The translations under genes and the position numbers were made by a program. The notes below the pieces were generated by a model that saw only the letters and a list, made by a program, of their open reading frames with translations, had not been told where the DNA came from and made no database searches. Shown piece after piece: positions 1 through 6,257 of a DNA stretch of 8,519 nt (position 1 is the stretch's first letter; the number at the start of each line of letters is the position of its first letter). The DNA comes from Candidatus Margulisiibacteriota bacterium (lineage in GTDB: Bacteria > Margulisbacteria > WOR-1 > O2-12-FULL-45-9), in assembly GCA_018817195.1 (NCBI GenBank), contig JAHIUL010000159.1:1-8519 (forward strand). Reading direction: 5' to 3'.

Positions 1-6
1 CCCAAG

Positions 7-30
7 TTCAACAAAGAAATGCAACACCTG
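7..30 (+). repeat. Left terminal inverted repeat of the IS30-like element
   Basis: Positions 7-30 pair with 1085-1108. The outer block TTCAACA and the inner block AATGCAACACCTG match the right end, and a 4-base mismatched patch lies between them at 14-17. This is presumably the transposase binding and cleavage site. The inner bases 24-30 are shared with a separate palindrome that leads into the transposase start codon. Confidence 0.85.
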
Positions 31-48
31 ATATAAAATATCAGGTGT
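24..48 (+). promoter_or_regulatory. Perfect 11-bp palindrome overlapping an extended -10 promoter, abutting the transposase start
   Basis: ACACCTGATAT (24-34) is the exact reverse complement of ATATCAGGTGT (38-48), with a 3-base AAA loop. The right arm ends at the base before the ATG at 49. A TGnTATAAA extended -10 box lies at 29-37, inside the left arm and loop; the best upstream -35 (TTCAAC at 7-12) is poor. Transcription from this box would start near 44-46, leaving only a few bases of leader and half of the hairpin. A transcript entering from outside the element would carry the whole hairpin next to the start codon. The gene has no Shine-Dalgarno sequence; the hairpin arm fills that place. 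Confidence 0.6.
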
Positions 49-1107
49 ATGAGAAAAACAAATAAGCAAAGTAAAAATAAGTGTACGGGACATCGATTCA
101 GTCATTTGACCCTTGATGAACGCATAAAGATCGAGATTGGATATCAAGAAGGGAGAAACTTCAGGGAAATAGCAAAAATTTTAGGCAATGGCCGCTCTGC
201 AAGCGCAATATGTCGGGAAGTAGCAGGCAAACCAAGAAAAGGAAGGGGAAAATATCAAGCCTATGTGGCCCACAATAAAGCGTTTGCAAAACGGGAAAAA
301 AGGGGCAAAAGGCCAAGGTTAAAGAACGACCTGATACGCGCTTACGCCACAGAAAAAATGAAGCTTGGTTGGTCCCCAGAACAAATAAGTATCCGGCTTC
401 CAATAGATCATAAGGGAGAAGAAATATCACATGAGGCAATTTATCAATTTGTCTACGCGCAAATACATAGAGAAGGCAATGGCAGCCTTCGCCAAGGATG
501 CGAAGATTTAAGGCCGTATCTTCCCAGAAGGCGGAAAAGAAGACTTGCAAAGGGATTCAGGAAAGCACGGAAATTAGAAAGGCCCATATTACCTTCGATC
601 GAAGATCGGCCAAAGGAGGTAGATAGACGCAAGGAGATCGGACACTGGGAAGACGATACAATCGTATCAAGAAAAAGTACAAGTAGATTAAAAACAATCA
701 ATGAACGAGTATCTGGGTTGGTATTTATTAAAAAGATAAAAAACGGAAGCGTAGAAGAATCAAATTGTGCCGTCCTGGAAAAACTAGAAGCGATTCCTTG
801 TCCATATGTACAGACACTCACTCGGGATCGTGGAACAGAGAATTTTGGATATAAAGAAATTGAGCAAACCTTGGAAATCTCTTGCTATTTTGCTCATCCC
901 TACTGTTCGCATGAGCGCGGTTCAAACGAAAACGCTAATGGGTTGATTCGTAGGTTTTTGCCAAAAGGGACTGACTTTGCAAAAGTTACCGATAAGGAAA
1001 TTGCTCATGTAGAATATTTATTGAACACCAGACCTCGCAAACGGCTTGAAGGACTGACCCCGTATGAGGTATTCTTTAATAAAACAGGTGTTGCATTAAA
1101 ATGTTGA
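49..1107 (+). CDS. IS30-family transposase (DDE)
   Basis: This cytoplasmic enzyme cuts and joins the ends of the element. The 352-residue protein has the normal family length. Residues about 18-60 form the N-terminal helix-turn-helix seen in IS30 proteins (HLTLDERIKIEIG, then FREIAKILG and SASAICREV). The middle part has GWSPEQIS (107-114) and HEAIYQFVY (128-136), also typical. The catalytic DDE triad is visible: D203 in GHWEDDTIV, D260 in LTRDRGTENF, and E294 in GSNENANGLIRRFLPKGTDF. The C-terminal NTRPRKRLEGLTPYEVF is the usual family ending. No frameshift or internal stop is present, so the gene looks intact and possibly active. The ATG at 49 follows the left-end palindrome directly. The stop lies in the right inverted repeat. 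Confidence 0.96.
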   Translation: MRKTNKQSKNKCTGHRFSHLTLDERIKIEIGYQEGRNFREIAKILGNGRSASAICREVAGKPRKGRGKYQAYVAHNKAFAKREKRGKRPRLKNDLIRAYATEKMKLGWSPEQISIRLPIDHKGEEISHEAIYQFVYAQIHREGNGSLRQGCEDLRPYLPRRRKRRLAKGFRKARKLERPILPSIEDRPKEVDRRKEIGHWEDDTIVSRKSTSRLKTINERVSGLVFIKKIKNGSVEESNCAVLEKLEAIPCPYVQTLTRDRGTENFGYKEIEQTLEISCYFAHPYCSHERGSNENANGLIRRFLPKGTDFAKVTDKEIAHVEYLLNTRPRKRLEGLTPYEVFFNKTGVALKC

Positions 1108-1108
1108 A
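1085..1108 (-). repeat. Right terminal inverted repeat of the IS30-like element
   Basis: This is the inverted copy of the left end, beginning CAGGTGTTGCATT and ending GTTGAA. It contains the last codons and the TGA stop (1105-1107) of the transposase, so the coding sequence runs right into the tip of the element. The similarity probably extends 3 more bases, to 1111, by comparison with known IS30 ends. Confidence 0.85.
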
Positions 1109-1116
1109 TCTAGCCT

Positions 1117-1145
1117 TTGGCAGTTTGACCTCAGCCAGATAATAT
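1117..1145 (+). promoter_or_regulatory. Putative promoter of the response regulator gene
   Basis: TTGGCA (1117-1122, 5 of 6 consensus bases) and TAATAT (1140-1145, 4 of 6) are separated by 17 bp. They lie in the 67 bp between the right end of the IS element and the response regulator ATG. Transcription would start near 1152, giving a leader of about 23 nt that contains the GGAGG site. The -35 box begins 6-9 bp outside the IS end, so the promoter is not part of the element. Confidence 0.45.
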
Positions 1146-1160
1146 GAGAAAATTGCTGCC

Positions 1161-1166
1161 GGAGGT
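1161..1166 (+). promoter_or_regulatory. Strong Shine-Dalgarno site of the response regulator
   Basis: GGAGGT lies 8 nt before the ATG at 1175, an ideal position. It is the only clear Shine-Dalgarno sequence before any gene in this window and it fixes the start codon. Confidence 0.8.
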
Positions 1167-1174
1167 AGATTAAC

Positions 1175-1654
1175 ATGTCTAATCCTATTGTTATGGTTGT
1201 GGATGATGAAGTTGATGTAGCTAATGCTATTACAAACATTATTAAGGATACCGGCAAATATGAAGTGGTGACTGCTTATTCCGCCAAAGATGCGCTGGCC
1301 CAGCTCAAAAAACATAAAGTTCTGCTTGGCTTGGGCGGCAACAAAATCCGGCTAATTCTTCTGGACATTAAAATGCCCGAAATGGACGGCCTGCAGCTGC
1401 TGGAGAAAATCAGGAAAGATTTTGGCGAAGATATCGGCATTTCCATGCTAACCGCCTGGGAAGATGATGAAAAGTGGGAGCGCGCTACCTCCGGATTTGT
1501 AATCAATTATATTAAAAAGCCATTCAAATCAAAAGATTTAATTGCCACGCTCGAAAACTTTTTTAAGGGTGATGAAGGAAAAATGGTCCTCAACACCTTT
1601 GAAAAACATATTGAGAAAAGGGACGAATTCAGCAAGAAAAAAAAGAAGCGCTAA
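1175..1654 (+). CDS. Single-domain response regulator (CheY-like receiver)
   Basis: The 159-residue protein is a phosphoryl-accepting receiver domain with no DNA-binding or enzymatic output domain. The expected residues are present: acidic pair D10/D11 in VVDDE, phosphoacceptor D64 in LILLDIKMPEMDG, switch T93 in ISMLTAWED, and K115 in NYIKKPF. D64 lies about 10 residues later than usual, because of extra sequence (about 46-57, KHKVLLGLGGNK) before beta strand 3. Residues 131-159 form a charged tail ending in a run of lysines. Such regulators usually act through protein contacts or a phosphorelay. The partner is probably the kinase encoded on the opposite strand, whose stop codon overlaps this one. 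It lies right after an IS element but has its own promoter and ribosome binding site. The family call is firm; the downstream target is unknown. Confidence 0.93.
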   Translation: MSNPIVMVVDDEVDVANAITNIIKDTGKYEVVTAYSAKDALAQLKKHKVLLGLGGNKIRLILLDIKMPEMDGLQLLEKIRKDFGEDIGISMLTAWEDDEKWERATSGFVINYIKKPFKSKDLIATLENFFKGDEGKMVLNTFEKHIEKRDEFSKKKKKR

Positions 1655-3702
1655 AATAAAAGCTTAAAGGTTGTCCCGTCACCTGGCTTGCTATTTACCA
1701 CTACATCGCCATCGTGCTCCCTTACTATACGGTAGACAATAGAAAGCCCCAAGCCAACTCCCTCATGCCGGGTGGAATAAAAAGGATCAAATATTTTCTC
1801 CTGGATGTCTTCAGGGATGCCGCTGCCAGTATCAGATACCTCTGCCACAATCCGATCATTTTCCATATAAGTTTTTAATGTAAGCGTGCCGCCGCCTGGC
1901 ATAGCCTCAATAGCATTTTGGATAAGATTAACAAAAACCTCATGCATTTCATCCTCATTGGCTTTAATCATAGAAACAGGCTTTAAATCCTGTTTAACTG
2001 TAATGCGGCTGATGACAAAAAACTGCAGGGTTTGCTCAATAACTTCCCTTAAATCAATGCTTTTGGCCTTCTTTGGCTTTTCTTTTGCCAGGCCCAGCAT
2101 TCGTTGAACAATGCCGGAAATACGATCTATATGTTTTAACAATAAGTCTCGGTAATTTTTCAAGTACTCCTGATCTCTTGCCTGATTAGCCAATCTTTCT
2201 GTTTCAGAGCGGATAACCGTTAATGGGTTCCTAATCTCATGTGTCACCCCGGCAATCAATGTACCCAAAGAAGCTAAACGCTGCGACCGGGCCAGCACTT
2301 TTTCCGCAGCCTCCAAATCAGTCTTTATTTTTTCATAAGATCTGGTGTGGTCAAGGGCAATCGCAGCCTGGCTGGCCAGGCCCTCAAGCAAATTAATATC
2401 TTCGTCTGTATAGGGGTCTTCAGAAAGTTTTCGTCCTAAAACAAAGATAGCAATCAAACGGTTCTCTAATAAACATGGAATCACCAATTCACGACAGGGA
2501 TTTTTTGGATCGCAAATCGGCGCCCGTGATTCAATCAACTGTTTAACCATTGGATCATCAAAGCCTATTTCCCCGCCCTTTTTATTTGGTTTAAATGTTT
2601 CCTTATCATAAATTAAATAACGTTTTGACACTTTTCCCGGTTCAGTAAAATATTCCGGCAAAAACACCTGTGGGTTGGATATTTCCACCGCGTTATAAAA
2701 AACGTCATATAAAATATTTAAAATAGACGGGATTGATAGTTTCTCCCCTGCCCGCGTGCTTGCTTCAGACAGCGTATCATAATAATCATATTTGCCCCTT
2801 AAAAACAATTTATCTGATGTGGTTTGAAAAAAAAGACGCAGCCTCTGGTAAAATTGGCCGACCAAAATGCCAAAAATAATTGTAATTACTATAAACGGAA
2901 TATCAATTCTAACTGACACGTTAACCCAGTAAAGCCAAACCATAAAAAGATAAATCGTGCCCAGAATAAAAATCGCGATAAACTCAGCCACAAAACGACT
3001 GATAATCACAGAAATATCCAGCAGGCGATGCTTGGTAATAGTGTAAGCAACGATCAGGCCATAAGCTACAACGCCTAAATTGCCAATTGCCGCCAGGAAG
3101 GCAGGCCCTATACCAAATGAGAGGTTGTAATTATTCCCCCCCATGGAATACCCCAGCAAGGCAGCCCAAAAAAGAAGGGAAACCTGTTTTTTGTATCTAC
3201 CGGTAGCCCTTCTGCTGGCAAAAAACAAAACAAAAAACGTGAAAAAACTAAGGCTAAAAAAGTAAGCCACAAAAGGAAGATATAAAGGCCCGGGATCTGT
3301 ATAATAATTTAAGCCAAATTTGGGGCTAGTGTGGTTGACAAAGAAAGGTGTAAGGTTTGCAATAAAGAAAAAGCCGCTCACTATATAATTAGTTAAAATA
3401 AACCAGCGGTATTTTTGCATATAGCCCAGCAGTATGTAATTAAAATGGATAAAGGTTGGCGGGATTAAAACAACCCCCATCAGACAGAGACGATCCCAAA
3501 ATGTCCCCCAAAATTCTGTGGGTGAGTTGATCATCAGGATCGAAAAAAACGACCACCAGGCCACACAAAAGCAGTAAAAAGCAAATACTTTATTAAGAGA
3601 TTCCTCGGGAGCTTTAAGAAAAACAAAAACCGCTAAAATGGCGAATACAGTACCCCCAAATAAGTAAGAGAAGCTATATTGAAAAAGAAAGGAGTCAACC
3701 AT
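1651..3702 (-). CDS. Membrane-bound sensor histidine kinase (N-terminal multi-TM, GAF, HisKA, HATPase)
   Basis: The 683-residue protein is an inner-membrane sensor that autophosphorylates on histidine. About nine hydrophobic segments fall at 9-29, 36-57, 73-94, 99-117, 140-163, 173-189, 196-222, 237-260 and 268-284. The first seven resemble the 7TM sensor region of histidine kinases, ending in the typical TKHRLLDISVIISR (223-236). A GAF-like domain spans about 310-450, then a short coiled linker. HisKA has H488 in AGVTHEIRNPLTVIRSE. The ATPase domain has the N box (N592, N596), DTGSGIP (624-630), FDPFYST (638-644) and GVGLGLSIV (648-656). There is no fused receiver. It follows the reductase fusion by 36 bp on the same strand and overlaps the convergent response regulator by 4 bp. 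The ATG at 3702 has no Shine-Dalgarno but a consensus -10 box just upstream, suggesting leaderless translation. The signal sensed is unknown. Confidence 0.94.
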   Translation of the reverse strand: MVDSFLFQYSFSYLFGGTVFAILAVFVFLKAPEESLNKVFAFYCFCVAWWSFFSILMINSPTEFWGTFWDRLCLMGVVLIPPTFIHFNYILLGYMQKYRWFILTNYIVSGFFFIANLTPFFVNHTSPKFGLNYYTDPGPLYLPFVAYFFSLSFFTFFVLFFASRRATGRYKKQVSLLFWAALLGYSMGGNNYNLSFGIGPAFLAAIGNLGVVAYGLIVAYTITKHRLLDISVIISRFVAEFIAIFILGTIYLFMVWLYWVNVSVRIDIPFIVITIIFGILVGQFYQRLRLFFQTTSDKLFLRGKYDYYDTLSEASTRAGEKLSIPSILNILYDVFYNAVEISNPQVFLPEYFTEPGKVSKRYLIYDKETFKPNKKGGEIGFDDPMVKQLIESRAPICDPKNPCRELVIPCLLENRLIAIFVLGRKLSEDPYTDEDINLLEGLASQAAIALDHTRSYEKIKTDLEAAEKVLARSQRLASLGTLIAGVTHEIRNPLTVIRSETERLANQARDQEYLKNYRDLLLKHIDRISGIVQRMLGLAKEKPKKAKSIDLREVIEQTLQFFVISRITVKQDLKPVSMIKANEDEMHEVFVNLIQNAIEAMPGGGTLTLKTYMENDRIVAEVSDTGSGIPEDIQEKIFDPFYSTRHEGVGLGLSIVYRIVREHDGDVVVNSKPGDGTTFKLLF

Positions 3703-3709
3703 GACAGGG

Positions 3710-3738
3710 ATTATAGCTTTTTTATTTTATTTTAGCAA
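3710..3738 (-). promoter_or_regulatory. Promoter of the histidine kinase gene, predicted leaderless
   Basis: On the minus strand, TTGCTA (3738-3733, 4 of 6) and a perfect TATAAT (3715-3710) are spaced by exactly 17 bp. Only 7 bases separate the -10 box from the ATG at 3702, so the expected first transcribed base is the A of the start codon. The -35 box directly abuts the stop codon of the upstream gene (3741-3739). The kinase could therefore be made both from this promoter and by read-through from upstream. Confidence 0.7.
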
Positions 3739-6150
3739 TCAGATCGATGATTGCCACAAAGCAGCTACCCCTTGTATCTCTTTATCCGTATATTCTGCTC
3801 CACCGTAGCCGTAAAAGACACCGGGCAAACTGACCCCTACTTTCGGCGCTAATCCTTCAATATAACGAATTTGCTCAAGTGTTGGCCAGCCCACAGTAAA
3901 ATCATCCGCCCGGCCATGGCTTGCTAAAACAGCAACTTCACCAAGGCAGGTGAAGGTTATCTGAGGTTCAGTCCCTAAACCAAAATCAAATCCCGGATTA
4001 AGACCGGGCACATGCGCTAAAACCTTAAGCACCCGAATATCTTTGCGCTTAGTTGCCACTTCTTCGCTAACATTAGGCGGCTGCGCATCATCTATAAAAA
4101 TCATCCCAGGTCGCAACCATTCTTCTTTAATAATTGCCTCGGGAGCATTAGTAACCGTAACAATAATTCTGGCTTGCGCGATTGAACTCAATTCATAACT
4201 CAATATTATATCCTCGGGCTTAATCTCCGGGTTCATGCCAAGCAGTTCCTGTTTAAAATCTTCCAGCGCCTCCCTTTTATGGGGGAGATCTATTAACAAT
4301 AATCTTTTCATGCCTTTTTCCACCAGCACCCTGGCGCTGGCAGAACCTGTTGAACCCGCCGCACCAACAACTGCAATCAATTCATCGTGATCAGAAGCTG
4401 GAGATATTAAATTCTTAACCACTATCGCCATATTAGCGATAGAAAGCGAGGTATAAGCATGTCCGGTAGTTATCCCAACTCGTGAGCCGTATCCCCTGGG
4501 CAAAGTGCCATACTTAGTTAAAGAAGGCATGAGCGCGCCTAAGCCAGCGAAAGTAACCCCCATTTTTTGGGCAAATATGGTTAATCCAATTGCGCTACGA
4601 CCAGCAAATTTCGGATCAGCAATCATATGTTGGGGCGTAAGCATTATCGCAAGGAGGCGGCCATCAATTGATTCACCTCTACTTACAAAGGTTAACCCTT
4701 GCATTCGAGAAACAGCAATGGGCGGTAAGTATTTGAGGCTTTCATAGACCAGTATTTCCGGCAGATACCTGGTGAAAGGAAAAACCCGATAGACATCTTC
4801 CATATCCCTGGGATGAACCAAAAAAGCATACTTCCCTGGTTTAATTGGGTGGAAACGCGGCAATAGGTAAACCAGCATGTCGCGCAAAACCAGGAGAGTT
4901 TTTGGTATAATTGAAAGCAACTCATAAAAGGCCCGTTTGTATCCCCTTTCCTTTGACAGCTTGGCCTTATCGCTGAAAAATTTCCTATATCCTGAAAAAT
5001 TTCGCGGGATTGCTCTAAATAAAGAAACAATGCTTAACCACAACATTTTTAATGTATTATAAAAGTAAAGCAAAATTGCCGGTTTTGGCTTGGCCGGTTT
5101 CTTTTTTTCTGCTTGAGAAGACAAAGAATGTGATCTAATCACTGATCCAGCAATACTGACAAGACCCTCACTTTTTGGTCTGGAATAAGCTGCGGCTTCT
5201 TTTGTTATAGATAAACTATCTTGCTTCATCGCATTTTCAATGCCCTTAGCGATTTCTGAAAAGATGGCATTCAATACGCTTAGAGTCCTGCTCTTTCCCA
5301 CCTCAGGCAAAAATAAGCTCTCCGGCGGTGTTCTGCCAAGCTGTACGCGATTGTTTATCTGTACAATGGCCAACAATTTATTATCAGAAGATAAGACCCT
5401 AATAAAAATCATCTCAGAAGGCCCACATGAATTTTTTAAATCATTGGCAATAGAATCCATATCCGGCACAGTCCCTGCTTTTTCAAAACTTGCCAGATCC
5501 TTCTCCTCGATGTCAACAACAATGCTTCTTTCACCTTTAGCCTCGATGACGCTTTTAATGGTGGTTATGGGAATTGCCCCATCTCCATCATATTTACCCG
5601 TTCCCTCTACCCAAACACTGGTACAAAGTCTTCTTTGCCAACGTCCATCTTGCCTGGGAAAATATACTGAAACACTTTTAAAATTGATTTGTTGGATAAT
5701 ACTCTCAAGCTTATCAAAAACCTGTTCTAAACCAAGGGCTTCATCTGTAAAAAGTGATTGCGCATAACCCAAAAGCCCTTCCTGATTTTTAAACCAGGTA
5801 AGCGGATCGGCTTCTCTTACGGCCTGTTCTGCCCCCCAACGGATATTACGCAGATCCAGAACCTTGCCAGTAATATTACCCGCAATAAAACTTTCCGGAA
5901 TACCAGAAAAATCAAGCTCGTCAATAGCTGGGATGGTTTCCGGCTGGGCAATAGAAATCCTTGAGATCTCAGGATGAGCGAGTTTAGCTTGCTCTAAAAG
6001 AGAAATAATCTTTTGGAAATGCTCCTCAGGATAACGGCGAAGCCTGCCGGTTGAAAAAATACCGGCTTTAACACCTCTGGGCAGCAAAGATCTTACTTGC
6101 CCGCAAGTTCGTAATTTTGGCCCTAACTTTAATGGGTTTAAAACAGTCAT
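3739..6150 (-). CDS. GAF-like domain fused to a long-chain acyl-ACP reductase (AAR)-like domain
   Basis: This 803-residue protein ends in a domain (about 437-775) that matches the length and layout of cyanobacterial AAR, which reduces fatty acyl-ACP to fatty aldehyde with NADPH. Recognisable in order: an AAR-like start (YAFLVHPRDMEDVYRVFPF, 441-459), FAGLGALMPSLTKYG (534-548; AAR has ISALGGFTSI), GITTGHAYTS (559-568; AAR TTGNTHTA), a Rossmann motif VVGAAGSTGSA (594-604; AAR VVGATGDIGSA), and TCLGEVAVLA (734-743), whose C735 aligns with the thioester-forming cysteine of AAR. Residues about 130-310 look like a GAF domain. Residues 1-120 are unassigned. A Lys/Pro linker (349-357) leads into a hydrophobic stretch (358-378) that may bind membrane. 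No aldehyde deformylating oxygenase is nearby. The AAR comparison is from memory of the family; substrate and activity are inferred. A distant shikimate-dehydrogenase-like oxidoreductase is the main alternative. Confidence 0.82.
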   Translation of the reverse strand: MTVLNPLKLGPKLRTCGQVRSLLPRGVKAGIFSTGRLRRYPEEHFQKIISLLEQAKLAHPEISRISIAQPETIPAIDELDFSGIPESFIAGNITGKVLDLRNIRWGAEQAVREADPLTWFKNQEGLLGYAQSLFTDEALGLEQVFDKLESIIQQINFKSVSVYFPRQDGRWQRRLCTSVWVEGTGKYDGDGAIPITTIKSVIEAKGERSIVVDIEEKDLASFEKAGTVPDMDSIANDLKNSCGPSEMIFIRVLSSDNKLLAIVQINNRVQLGRTPPESLFLPEVGKSRTLSVLNAIFSEIAKGIENAMKQDSLSITKEAAAYSRPKSEGLVSIAGSVIRSHSLSSQAEKKKPAKPKPAILLYFYNTLKMLWLSIVSLFRAIPRNFSGYRKFFSDKAKLSKERGYKRAFYELLSIIPKTLLVLRDMLVYLLPRFHPIKPGKYAFLVHPRDMEDVYRVFPFTRYLPEILVYESLKYLPPIAVSRMQGLTFVSRGESIDGRLLAIMLTPQHMIADPKFAGRSAIGLTIFAQKMGVTFAGLGALMPSLTKYGTLPRGYGSRVGITTGHAYTSLSIANMAIVVKNLISPASDHDELIAVVGAAGSTGSASARVLVEKGMKRLLLIDLPHKREALEDFKQELLGMNPEIKPEDIILSYELSSIAQARIIVTVTNAPEAIIKEEWLRPGMIFIDDAQPPNVSEEVATKRKDIRVLKVLAHVPGLNPGFDFGLGTEPQITFTCLGEVAVLASHGRADDFTVGWPTLEQIRYIEGLAPKVGVSLPGVFYGYGGAEYTDKEIQGVAALWQSSI

Positions 6151-6160
6151 TTTTAGCCTA

Positions 6161-6218
6161 ATTATGCAAAAAAATTAAAAAGGTAATCATTTTATCCATA
6201 AATTTATCGGCAGATCAA
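6161..6218 (-). promoter_or_regulatory. Candidate promoter region of the reductase-fusion gene
   Basis: Two overlapping possibilities can be read on the minus strand. CATAAT (6166-6161, 5 of 6) lies 10 bases before the ATG at 6150 and would give a transcript with only about 3 nt of leader, but it lacks a good -35. TTGATC (6218-6213, 4 of 6) with TAAAAT (6194-6189, 5 of 6) at 18-bp spacing would give a leader of about 30 nt. A weak AGG sits 7 nt before the ATG. The 107-bp gap (6151-6257) holds nothing else recognisable. Confidence 0.35.
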
Positions 6219-6257
6219 TCGAAAAATTGCAGGTTTTTTGATAATTTCCCTAAAACC

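Larger units (their letters stand above)
4..1111 (+). mobile_element. IS30-family insertion sequence, apparently complete
   Basis: The element is bounded by imperfect terminal inverted repeats. Positions 4-30 and the reverse complement of 1085-1111 agree at 21 of 27 bases, and the 10-base inner block GCAACACCTG is identical. The best-matched core is 7-30 against 1085-1108, so the exact outer ends are uncertain by about 3 bases. The right end, read inward, begins AGATTCAAC, which resembles the AGATTCAA near the ends of E. coli IS30. The element has one transposase gene, and its stop codon lies inside the right repeat. Total length near 1.1 kb is normal for the family. No convincing target-site duplication is visible; only 3-6 bases of left flank are present and they do not match the right flank. 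The element begins almost exactly at the window edge, which would fit an assembly break at a multicopy repeat. Confidence 0.9.

Noticed and set aside
161..821. Two minus-strand open frames antisense to the transposase (161-550 and 453-821)
   Set aside because: Both are composition-driven shadows of the transposase, which has all its family motifs on the plus strand.
1..1111. Target-site duplication of the IS30-like element
   Set aside because: Left flank (CCC or CCCAAG) and right flank (AGC or TCTAGC) do not match at either plausible boundary, and too little left flank is present.
1640..1690. Bidirectional terminator between the convergent regulator and kinase genes
   Set aside because: The stop codons overlap and no GC-rich hairpin with a T-run is visible on either strand.
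4692..5030. Minus-strand open frame of 112 codons
   Set aside because: It lies inside the reductase fusion in another frame, is rich in Trp, Cys and Phe, and matches no family.
5240..5767. Plus-strand open frame of 175 codons
   Set aside because: It lies wholly antisense to the GAF-like part of the reductase fusion, shows no recognisable domain, and has no promoter or ribosome binding site. It is a shadow of the real gene.
3739..6150. Calling the reductase fusion a shikimate/quinate dehydrogenase
   Set aside because: The Rossmann motif alone could suggest this, but the N-terminal half of the domain, the TTGHAYTS segment and the TCLGEVAVLA segment fit the AAR order much better.
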